Assembly: GCA_903926465.1 (NCBI GenBank)
Contig: CAIYJE010000070.1
Span: 1 to 56,717, forward strand
Reading direction: 5' to 3'
DNA length: 56,717 bases
Source: an uncultured Planctomycetales bacterium
GTDB taxonomy: Bacteria; Planctomycetota; Planctomycetia; Isosphaerales; Isosphaeraceae
The translations under genes and the position numbers were made by a program. Below are positions 43,625-50,824 of this stretch, piece after piece (within the stretch, counting starts at the first letter, position 1; every line of letters begins with the position of its first letter). The notes beneath the pieces were generated by a model, which ran no database searches, was not told the origin of the DNA, and saw only the letters and a list, made by a program, of their open reading frames with translations.

Positions 43625-43852
43625 ATGGATCTCAAGAGTGTACTTGATGAAGTTGAATCGTGGCCTGTCCAGGATCGACTGAGACTGATCGAGGAAGTGT
43701 GGGGCTTAATCTCAGCCAGTCCAGAGTCGTTTGTTCTGAGTGAGCCTCAGAATCAGGATCTGCGTCGTCGCCTCGATCGCGTCCGTGCTCATCCCAACCT
43801 GGGAGCTTCTTGGGAGGTGGTCGAAGCAAGGTTGCGGGGGATGGGTCGGTGA
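43625..43852 (+). CDS. Addiction-module antitoxin (TIGR02574/PF09720 type)
   Basis: 75 residues. VLDEVESWPVQDRLRLIEEVWGLI followed by LSEPQNQDLRRRLDRVRAHP is the conserved pattern of the putative addiction module component family: a short N-terminal helix pair and a C-terminal toxin-binding extension. It should neutralise the ParE/RelE-like toxin encoded next. Its TGA stop shares bases with the toxin's GTG start, so they are translationally coupled. Confidence 0.92.
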   Translation: MDLKSVLDEVESWPVQDRLRLIEEVWGLISASPESFVLSEPQNQDLRRRLDRVRAHPNLGASWEVVEARLRGMGR

Positions 43853-44145
43853 ATCTGCCGCTGATCATCAATCCCGAGGCCGAGGCTGATCTTGAGGAAG
43901 CCAGGGATTGGTACGAATTTCAGCGGGTTGGTCTTGGCCTGGAGTTTCTCGATCGGGTTGGGGAGGCTTTCGGCCAGATTCGCCAGAACCCGCTATTGCA
44001 CGGGAAAGTCTTCGAGGATCTCCGGATCGCGTTGGTTCGTCGCTTCCCCTATGCGGTGATCTATCAGGTGGATGAAGCTCAGATCACGGTCATCGCGGTT
44101 TACCACACGCGCCGAGCGCCAAGAGGGTGGCAGGAACGAGCCTGA
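43849..44145 (+). CDS. ParE/RelE-superfamily toxin
   Basis: 98 residues from the GTG at 43849 (LPLIINPEAEADLEEARDWYE). This opening and FLDRVGEAFGQIRQNPLLHG, RIALVRRFPYAVIYQVDEAQITVIAVYHTRRAP are typical of ParE-like toxins, with the basic beta strand and the C-terminal HTRR. ParE inhibits gyrase and RelE cleaves mRNA; sequence alone cannot choose, though the lack of RelE catalytic residues in the end favours ParE. It directly follows its antitoxin. Confidence 0.9.
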   Translation: MNLPLIINPEAEADLEEARDWYEFQRVGLGLEFLDRVGEAFGQIRQNPLLHGKVFEDLRIALVRRFPYAVIYQVDEAQITVIAVYHTRRAPRGWQERA

Positions 44146-44215
44146 TGGTTTGGCCAGTGGGCGGTGCAGATTTTTTCTGAACGAATTTCGCGTTGAACCA
44201 GAATTCTGGAAGGCC

Positions 44216-44291
44216 GATCGGCCCGGTGGCGGTCGCTCTGTTCGATCTGGGCGTCTTGTGCTAGGGTTCGCGGTGTCACGGTTTCGGGCCT
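44216..44291. repeat. 76-bp direct repeat, copy 2
   Basis: Second copy, 70 bases behind the toxin stop. It matches 43262-43337 at 68 of 76 positions; the changes cluster in the last third. The two copies are 954 bases apart from start to start and enclose the toxin-antitoxin genes. Confidence 0.8.
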
Positions 44292-44358
44292 GGGGTCTGA
44301 GCCGTGTCGCGGTAGGGGTCGGAAAGTCCAGGGATGGGCTGGGCCCGGGAGCAATCGG

Positions 44359-46350
44359 ATGCGAAGCCAGCATGGCGGCTCGGAACGGGGCGAGATAGCT
44401 GGCCGTTCCGCCACGGATCGGTTGCGGTTGCGTCCTTCAAAAACTTGGACCAGGGTTGAGACCGATCCAGACAGCCGACGACTGGCTGAGGTCAAGCCAC
44501 TGATCAATCCGGTTCCCCGGCCCACGATGTGGCTGGGGCTAAGTGTGCTGGTGGCGGTGATACCAGGGTTGCTCGCGTTACGGCACTGGGACCTGTCTCC
44601 GCCCGGCCCGTGGTGGGGTTTGCGGGGCCTGGCGGTGCTGGAAGGTTATACGCTGGATCAGGTTGCGCTGGAGGGCGTGGGTACGCCGATTGAGGGCTGG
44701 GCATACCGTCAGGTTGCCATGCATCCCCCCCTGTATGCCTGGTTAGAAGCGGCTGCGCTGGCAATTAGCGGCGACCGGGCTCCCATTGCAACCGTGGTGC
44801 CGAGCTTCCTGGCTGGCCTTTTTCTGGTGCTGCTGGTTTATCGGTTGGGTGTGTTATGGGGTGGTCCGCCGCTGGGTGGCGTGGCCGCCATTCTGACCGG
44901 TTTGAATCGACAACTCCTGAATCACATGCAGTTTGCAAACCCGGCCACGTTGGGCCTGGCGTTTGCGCTGGCCGCCCTGCTGGCGGATGGCTATGCCATT
45001 CAGGCTGCCAGCCACGGGCGACGTCGTGCCTGGCTCTGGACTCTGGCGTCGGGAATTGCGCTGGGGCTGTCGCTGCTTTCGGTGGCGTTTTTCGGGTTAC
45101 TGGTCCCGATCATTCTTGGTCTCCAGCGCGTGCTGGTGGGTGGCGAACCGCTGCCCCCGGTGCTCCGATCTCGGTGGCCGCTCTTTCGTCGGATTGTTTG
45201 GCGTGCCCGAGGGGCGTTGACCACCTTGGCTGCGCTGGTGATTGGGTTGGCTCTGGCGGCCCCCTGGCATTATCTGATGGCCCAGCGGCATGGCTTGCAG
45301 TTCTGGCGTGCGCTGGTGCATCCTCCGTTTAGCGGTGCTGGAATCCCTGGCGGCCCGCTTGAGAAACTCCTGCAACTGGCGCCGGCAACGCTGGGCCTGG
45401 CGGTTTATGGGGCGTTCCTGGCCGTGCGGCGGCTCAAGAACGCCGAGCGGGGATCGACCGATCCCCGTGTGGTGAGTTCGGCTTTGGCCCTGGCGTGGAT
45501 TGCGGTGACGGTGGTGTTGCCTCTGATGTTGCCGGCTGGGCCGAGGCCGGTCTTGCTGCTGTTTTTGCTGGTGCCGCTCAACTTGCTGGCCGCGCGACTG
45601 ATGCTGGATCTGGCCCTGCGCCGGGTGGGAATTCAGGCGTTGCTGGTGCTGGTGCCGGTGTCCGCGGTTTGTCTGGCATGGTGGGCGTGCCCGCCCTTGC
45701 GTGATGCCTCGGGGGCGTTATTGCGTGGCCAGGTCAGTTCGGCCGTGATGATTGCACTGCCCCTCGGTTTGGCCTTGCTGGTGGCGTTTCGGTTCTTTGC
45801 GCAGCAGACCATTCGCTGGGCAGGGGTGAATGACGGTCGCCGCCGAGGCCTGCTAGGTTCGTTTCTGGGCCTGGTTTTCCTGGTGACTCTGGCGGCTGGA
45901 ATTCATGAGGTCGAGTACCGCCATCGGGAAACCCTGGATCTGCTCTCGCTACGGGAAGCGGTCTTGCGACGTCAGTCTACGCAGCCGTTTACGCGGGTGA
46001 CCGTGCTCGGGTTGGGTTCCGAATGGAGCCCGCTGGCCAGTTTATTGTCCCCCTCGGTTCCGTTCACAGCCGCCAATTTTCCGACGGTGGCACCGGGCGG
46101 TCGGCTTCGGTTTGTGCTCAGAAGTGCCTTGCCGGGCGTGTCTGGGACGGAAACGGCTCGTGTGGAGGATCTGGCGATGTCTGGCGAAGGTCCGCAACTT
46201 GTGGTGCTGGCGGGTACCGGCAGTCGCCTCACGTATTCCGCACAGGCAAGACTCAGGCTCGAGTCCATTTATCCCAGTCGGGGTGGTTTGCTCGATGCCT
46301 ATGCCACGCCCATTGTGCATCACGATCGGCCTGTGGGCCGTCGGCGTTGA
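44359..46350 (+). CDS. GT39/ArnT-like membrane glycosyltransferase
   Basis: 663 residues with about a dozen membrane helices. GVGTPIEGWAYRQVAMHPPLYAWLEAAALAI resembles the first periplasmic loop of dolichyl-/undecaprenyl-phosphate mannosyltransferase-like proteins (PMT_2), where acidic residues before the YxxHPPL act in catalysis. Further hydrophobic spans are SFLAGLFLVLLVYRLGVLWG and LGLAFALAALLADGYAI. They transfer sugars from a lipid carrier to lipid A or other acceptors outside the membrane. A good ribosome site (GGGAG seven bases from ATG 44359) supports the long form; an ATG at 44527 would remove 56 mostly polar residues. Confidence 0.83.
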   Translation: MRSQHGGSERGEIAGRSATDRLRLRPSKTWTRVETDPDSRRLAEVKPLINPVPRPTMWLGLSVLVAVIPGLLALRHWDLSPPGPWWGLRGLAVLEGYTLDQVALEGVGTPIEGWAYRQVAMHPPLYAWLEAAALAISGDRAPIATVVPSFLAGLFLVLLVYRLGVLWGGPPLGGVAAILTGLNRQLLNHMQFANPATLGLAFALAALLADGYAIQAASHGRRRAWLWTLASGIALGLSLLSVAFFGLLVPIILGLQRVLVGGEPLPPVLRSRWPLFRRIVWRARGALTTLAALVIGLALAAPWHYLMAQRHGLQFWRALVHPPFSGAGIPGGPLEKLLQLAPATLGLAVYGAFLAVRRLKNAERGSTDPRVVSSALALAWIAVTVVLPLMLPAGPRPVLLLFLLVPLNLLAARLMLDLALRRVGIQALLVLVPVSAVCLAWWACPPLRDASGALLRGQVSSAVMIALPLGLALLVAFRFFAQQTIRWAGVNDGRRRGLLGSFLGLVFLVTLAAGIHEVEYRHRETLDLLSLREAVLRRQSTQPFTRVTVLGLGSEWSPLASLLSPSVPFTAANFPTVAPGGRLRFVLRSALPGVSGTETARVEDLAMSGEGPQLVVLAGTGSRLTYSAQARLRLESIYPSRGGLLDAYATPIVHHDRPVGRRR

Positions 46351-46444
46351 GTAGGTTCTCGCCTGCATTCGGCTTATACTGTAGCTTGGCTTTAACGGGC
46401 TGCTTCTCCAAGGCCTCAGCGATCCCACGGTCTTCCAACGAACC

Positions 46445-47368
46445 ATGACGACTTCAAGCTATAAACCACCCCGGGCCAACTACCTCTACAAAGGAGACTG
46501 CCTGGCAGGTCTTGCTGAGCTTCCCGACGGCGTGGTGGATCTGGCGTTCGCCGACCCGCCGTTCAATATCGGATACGAATACGACATTTATGAAGACCGT
46601 AAGAGCGCTCAGGAATACCTGGACTGGTCCAAGCGCTGGATTACCGAGGTTGCGCGGGTGCTCAAGCCCGACGGTACGTTTTGGTTGGCGATTGGCGATG
46701 AGTATGCCGCTGAGTTGAAGGTGATTGCCCATCGTGAGGTTGGCTTGCATCTGCGAAGCTGGGTCGTGTGGTATTACACATTTGGTGTGAACTGCAAGCG
46801 AAAGTTTTCACGAAGTCATGCCCATATGTTCTACTTTGTGAAAGATTCCGCCCAGTTCACATTTCGTGATCAGGAGATTCGCGTTCCCTCGGCGCGGCAA
46901 CTGGTGTATGCCGACAAACGCGCAAACCCAATGGGGCGGCTTCCGGACGATACCTGGATCTTGCGGCCCCAGGATGTGCCCGATGGGTTCACCGCCGAGG
47001 AAGATACCTGGCATGTACCACGCGTTTGCGGCACCTTCAAAGAGCGAGCCGGCTGGCATGGGTGCCAGATGCCCGAACAGGTTCTGGGGCGAATCATTCG
47101 CTGCTGTTCAGAGCCCGGCGCACTTGTGCTCGACCCTTTTGCAGGCAGTGGCACCACGCTGGTGGTGGCACGCAAGCTTGGCCGCCACTACATCGGCTGC
47201 GAACTTTCCGAAGAATACGCGGCGCGAGTGGAAAGCCGGCTGGCCGCAATCGAGCCGGGCCAGCCACTCGATGGCTCAGACGCTCCCTTGGCGCCAATTC
47301 GCAGGCAACGAGATCCTGCAAGTGCCGCCAAGCCACGCGCTCGAAAATCCAAGCCGGCCGAGAAATAG
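46445..47368 (+). CDS. Orphan DNA methyltransferase, DPPF type
   Basis: Site-specific DNA-methyltransferase (N6-adenine or N4-cytosine). Motif [18 protein letters not shown] comes first and the SAM-binding [23 protein letters not shown] last, so it has the beta-group order. The middle ([14 protein letters not shown] ... [13 protein letters not shown]) is the target region. No restriction endonuclease gene neighbours it, so it is probably a regulatory or protective orphan enzyme. The C-terminal tail is basic and low complexity (KPRARKSKP). It ends before two hairpins, in a convergent arrangement with surE. Confidence 0.9.
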   Translation: MTTSSYKPPRANYLYKGDCLAGLAELPDGVVDLAFADPPFNIGYEYDIYEDRKSAQEYLDWSKRWITEVARVLKPDGTFWLAIGDEYAAELKVIAHREVGLHLRSWVVWYYTFGVNCKRKFSRSHAHMFYFVKDSAQFTFRDQEIRVPSARQLVYADKRANPMGRLPDDTWILRPQDVPDGFTAEEDTWHVPRVCGTFKERAGWHGCQMPEQVLGRIIRCCSEPGALVLDPFAGSGTTLVVARKLGRHYIGCELSEEYAARVESRLAAIEPGQPLDGSDAPLAPIRRQRDPASAAKPRARKSKPAEK

Positions 47369-47422
47369 CGGCTCGGCCTGAGCGGATGGCTAGGCTTCCG
47401 TAAGCCCGCCACGCTCTCTTTT

Positions 47423-47452
47423 CCATGAGGTAGGGGTAGCCCTACCTCATGG
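47423..47452. terminator. Perfect 13-base hairpin, possible bidirectional terminator
   Basis: CCATGAGGTAGGG (47423-47435) pairs with CCCTACCTCATGG (47440-47452), loop GTAG. It lies between convergent genes. TTTT is found just upstream (47419-47422), so it might serve the minus-strand transcript. Confidence 0.55.
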
Positions 47453-47526
47453 GAATCTGGTTCAAAGACTGGGTTGAACGACCGGGCCAAGATCAAGAGG
47501 TTACGCGCGGATTGTGGCACCGTAAG

Positions 47527-47550
47527 GCTTGGTCTCAGGCGAGACCAAGC
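47527..47550. terminator. 10-base hairpin, possible terminator
   Basis: GCTTGGTCTC (47527-47536) with GAGACCAAGC (47541-47550), loop AGGC. It is just downstream of the surE stop on its strand. No T run follows. Confidence 0.45.
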
Positions 47551-47576
47551 TGGTGGATTGAGGTGAATGTTTGAGC

Positions 47577-48341
47577 TCAGAGCTTGGGCCAAGTCCACCC
47601 ACTGACCTGGTTCATCTGTTGCCGGTGGGTCAGGTCGAAGTGGAGCGGGGTCACGGTGATAAAGCCCTCGGCCAGCGACGAGACGTCGGTCCGTTCCCCT
47701 TCCAGGTTGTAGGGTGGCGCGTAGCTTAGCCAGTAATAGGTGCGTCCCCGGGGATCGGTGCGGCGTTCAAAGCATTCACCGTGGCGGCCAATGCCCATGG
47801 GCACGGTCTGAACCCCTTGCGGTTCTCCACGCGCGTGGGCCGGCAGGTTCACGTTGAACAGTGAGCCTGGGTCAGGCTTGTTAGCCAGAATGGCTTCAAT
47901 CACCCGAACCGCTTGTTTGGCGGCGTGGGGATAGTCAAAATGCTCGGCCAGTTCCAGCGAAACGGCGATGCTGGTAATCTTGAAGAATGCCCCTTCAATG
48001 GCGGCTGCAACCGTCCCTGAATAGAGGACATTAATCCCGACGTTGGCTCCAGCATTGATTCCGGAAACGATCAGATCGGGCGGGCGATCCATCAGTTCCA
48101 GAATGGCCAGCTTCACGCTGTCGGCCGGGCTCCCTTCCACCATGTAACCCAGGGTGGTGCCATCCTCTTCATCCACGGTCTTGACCACCAGTGGGGTGAG
48201 AATCGAAATCGAGTGCCCTACGCCCGACTGTTCCTGGGCCGGGGCGACCACCGTCACGTCTCCCAGGCGTTGCAATTCCTTGCGCAGGGCTCGCAGGCCA
48301 GGCGCAAATACACCGTCATCATTCGTGAGCAGAATTCGCAT
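47577..48341 (-). CDS. surE: 5'/3'-nucleotidase SurE
   Basis: Metal-dependent nucleoside-monophosphate phosphatase of stationary-phase survival. MRILLTNDDGVFAPGLRALRKEL has the metal-binding Asp pair (residues 8-9); VVAPAQEQSGVGHSISIL, DLIVSGINAGANVGINVLYSGTVAAA and AIEGAFFKITSIAVSL follow as in the family. 254 residues is the usual length. The ATG at 48341 has CAGG upstream. Confidence 0.96.
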   Translation of the reverse strand: MRILLTNDDGVFAPGLRALRKELQRLGDVTVVAPAQEQSGVGHSISILTPLVVKTVDEEDGTTLGYMVEGSPADSVKLAILELMDRPPDLIVSGINAGANVGINVLYSGTVAAAIEGAFFKITSIAVSLELAEHFDYPHAAKQAVRVIEAILANKPDPGSLFNVNLPAHARGEPQGVQTVPMGIGRHGECFERRTDPRGRTYYWLSYAPPYNLEGERTDVSSLAEGFITVTPLHFDLTHRQQMNQVSGWTWPKL

Positions 48342-48652
48342 GATGGGGCCTGGATGAACCGGGAAGGAGGGAAGTTCCAGTTTAGGACGATGCTAACGGG
48401 GCGCCTGCTTTGCCGTCAATCGGCCGAAATCCGGCTGGTCTACCCAGGTTGGTCCAGGTCAGGAATGGACAAGATGGACGGAATGGACCCGAACATATCC
48501 ATTCCGTCCATCACGTCCATTCTACTCAAAAGGCCCCGCTACTGTTCCAGGTGACGACACCGGGCGTTCCGGATATGATCGGGGTGAACCGACCCGGAAC
48601 GGTTCCGTGCCTTCAACGCCGCGCACTCATCGAGATTTGATTCGCCCATCCC
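48342..48652. other. Divergent region surE/bestrophin with large palindrome
   Basis: No gene supported. Most of its middle is the 60-base inverted repeat at 48463-48522. Promoters of both genes lie here but were not identified. Confidence 0.45.
48463..48522. repeat. GTCCAT-rich inverted repeat, left of the bestrophin gene
   Basis: A 22-base arm (48463-48484, based on GAATGGAC and GATGGACGG) pairs with 48501-48522 with two mismatches, separated by 16 bases. The unit GATGGAC/GTCCATC is repeated in each arm. A related element lies at 49549-49618. Confidence 0.8.
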
Positions 48653-49522
48653 ATGATTGACTACGACCCCCACGACTGGGATTCGCACCTGTTTGACATC
48701 AAGGGTTCGGTGGTCCTGGAGATCATGCCCCGGGTGGTACTTTGTGTAACCTGGGCGGTGCTGGTGGTGCTGGTCAACCATCGAGGCTTCGATCTTTCCA
48801 TTCCGTCGGTTGCCCACAATATGATGGGGTTTGCGCTCGGGATGTTGCTAGTTACGCGGACGAACAGTTCGTATGACCGGTTCTGGGAAGGGCGCAAGCT
48901 CTGGGGTGGGATTATCAATGAGAGCCGTAATATGGCACGCGTTGTCCGCACCTGGCTGCAGGCGGATCCTGCTTTGATGCGTGAAGCGCTACACTGGACG
49001 AGCGTGTTTGTGTACACGATCAAAAGCGGGTTGCGCGGCCAGACCGAACTAGGGCCATCTGTGGCACACCTGCCCAGTGAACAGGTGGAACTGGTTCGGC
49101 GGGCACGTCATCCAGGATTGGCCGCGGCCACGCAGTTGACTTTATGTTTAAGGCAGGCCCGCGATCGCGGGTTGATCACCGACATCGTGTATCAGGTGAT
49201 TGACCAGAACGTGCAGCAACTGGTGGATTATCAGGGCGGCTGCGAACGCATTCACAGCACGCCGCTGCCTTATCCGTACATGGTCCACCTGAGGCGCGCG
49301 ATTATTGTGTACTGCCTGACGCTGCCATTCGCCTTGGTGCATGATTATAGCTGGAACACGGTGATCGCCGTCTTCTTGATCTCGTTCCTGTTCTTCGGTG
49401 TGGAAGAGATTGGCGTAGAGATCGAAGATCCGTTTGGCGAGGATCTGAACGACCTGTCTCTCGATCTCTTCTGCGAGAAGATTGACGCCAGCCTGGACGT
49501 GGTTCACGACCTCAAGGGCTGA
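48653..49522 (+). CDS. Bestrophin family (UPF0187) membrane protein
   Basis: 289 residues. MPRVVLCVTWAVLVVLVNHRG, FALGMLLVTRTNSSYDRFWEGRKLWGGIINESRNMAR and the loop before GVEEIGVEIEDPFGEDLNDLSLDLFC are characteristic blocks. Family members are pentameric channels, chloride in animals and cation-selective in the known bacterial one. LPFALVHDYSWNTVIAVFLISFLFFG is the last membrane span. The ribosome site is weak. It is single in its transcript and lies between two GTCCAT palindromes. Confidence 0.92.
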   Translation: MIDYDPHDWDSHLFDIKGSVVLEIMPRVVLCVTWAVLVVLVNHRGFDLSIPSVAHNMMGFALGMLLVTRTNSSYDRFWEGRKLWGGIINESRNMARVVRTWLQADPALMREALHWTSVFVYTIKSGLRGQTELGPSVAHLPSEQVELVRRARHPGLAAATQLTLCLRQARDRGLITDIVYQVIDQNVQQLVDYQGGCERIHSTPLPYPYMVHLRRAIIVYCLTLPFALVHDYSWNTVIAVFLISFLFFGVEEIGVEIEDPFGEDLNDLSLDLFCEKIDASLDVVHDLKG

Positions 49523-49548
49523 AGCCGGGTTCTGATTCCGCCTGGTCG

Positions 49549-49618
49549 ATTCCCTCCATAGGGTCCATTTGGTTTTCTAAAAGTACCAGCCCTTATGGAC
49601 TTGATGGACGGTATGGAC
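49549..49618. repeat. GTCCAT-rich degenerate inverted repeat, right of the bestrophin gene
   Basis: The right part ATGGACTTGATGGACGG (49595-49611) followed by TATGGAC matches the arm of the element at 48463-48522 closely. The left part (about 49549-49568, CCCTCCATAGGGTCCAT) is its imperfect complement, 15 of 20 matching. Confidence 0.65.
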
Positions 49619-49639
49619 GACGAGTAAACACCCGGTTGA

Positions 49640-50821
49640 TCAATTCGGGGCTTCCTCGCCAGGCCCTGCGTCCGGTGCTTCTTCGAGCTTGAATTCTTGG
49701 AGTTTCTTGTGCAGGGTGTTGCGGTTGATGCCCAGGCGGGCGGCCGCCTTGATCTGCACCCTGTCACAGGCAATCAGAACCTGTTCGATCAGTTCGCGTT
49801 CCACCAGACCGACCACCCGTTCATGCAGGTTGCTGGCCTGTGGTCCAGCCGTGGCAACGCCCAGGCGCACCAGTTCGGCGGCCAGAGTTTCGGGGTCGGC
49901 GCTGGAGTGGGTGCGGGGCCGGATCGGTTTGGGCGGCGTCTCGCCCCGGAGCTGTGGCGGCAGGTGCTCGATGCGTAGTTCCACGCCGCCCCAAAGCACG
50001 ATCGCACGCTCGACGTAGTTCTGGAGTTCGCGGACGTTGCCAGGCCAGTCATGTTCACAAAGCAGGCGCATGGCCTCGCGATGCACGCCCGGTACTGGGC
50101 AGCGATTCTGGGCGGCATAACGCTCAAGGAAGAAGCCCACGAGTTCGGGGATATCTTCCCTGCGTTCACGCAGCGCGGGGATATGAATGGGCACGACGTT
50201 CAGCCGGTAATACAGGTCTTCCCGGAACCGACCGCCCACAATTTCTTCCTGGAGATCGCGGTTGGTGGCGGCGATGAACCGGGTATCCACCTTGATCGTC
50301 TTGGTATCGCCAACCCGCTCGAACTCCCCTTCCTGCAGCACACGCAGCAGCTTGACCTGGAGTTTGGGGGTGGTGCTGTTGATCTCGTCCAGGAAGATGC
50401 TGCCGGTATGGGCGGCCTCAAAGCGACCGGTCCGGTTCTCGTAGGCGTTGGTGAACGCCCCTTTGACGTGGCCGAACAGTTCGCCTTCGAGCAGGCTCTC
50501 ACTGAGCGCACCACAGTTCACGCGGATGTAGGGGCCACTCTTGCGGGGGCTCAGGTCATGGATGGCCCGCGCGATCAATTCTTTGCCTGTACCGGTCTCC
50601 CCCACCAGCAATACACAGGCTTTGGCGGGGGCCACCTGCCGGGTGGTTCGGTAGACCTCGCGCATGGCGGAGCAGGAACCGATCACGCCCGGCAGCGTGG
50701 CATCGGTGGTTCCGGGTCCAGTCGCTAACGGTTCGCGGTTCATTCGAGATCCGTGGGGGCGAGGTGAAGACTCATCGGTGTAAATCTCGGTGGTTGATGG
50801 TGCAGATGCCGGACGCGACAC
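49640..50821 (-). CDS. Sigma-54-dependent transcriptional activator without receiver domain
   Basis: Bacterial enhancer-binding protein. A short N-terminal region is followed by the AAA+ domain: Walker A VGETGTGKEL, ELFGHVKGAFTNAYENRTG with the sigma-54 contact loop GAFTNA instead of GAFTGA, Walker B SIFLDEINSTTPKLQ, and R-finger RFREDLYYRLNV. DWPGNVRELQNYVERA follows. The C-terminal Fis-type helix-turn-helix is EQVLIACDRVQIKAAARLGINRNTLHKKL. The GTG start at 50821 lies three bases behind the stop of the HEAT-repeat gene; ATG 50743 is an alternative. There is no sensor domain, so regulation might come through the coupled neighbour. Confidence 0.93.
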   Translation of the reverse strand: MSRPASAPSTTEIYTDESSPRPHGSRMNREPLATGPGTTDATLPGVIGSCSAMREVYRTTRQVAPAKACVLLVGETGTGKELIARAIHDLSPRKSGPYIRVNCGALSESLLEGELFGHVKGAFTNAYENRTGRFEAAHTGSIFLDEINSTTPKLQVKLLRVLQEGEFERVGDTKTIKVDTRFIAATNRDLQEEIVGGRFREDLYYRLNVVPIHIPALRERREDIPELVGFFLERYAAQNRCPVPGVHREAMRLLCEHDWPGNVRELQNYVERAIVLWGGVELRIEHLPPQLRGETPPKPIRPRTHSSADPETLAAELVRLGVATAGPQASNLHERVVGLVERELIEQVLIACDRVQIKAAARLGINRNTLHKKLQEFKLEEAPDAGPGEEAPN

Positions 50822-50824
50822 GGC

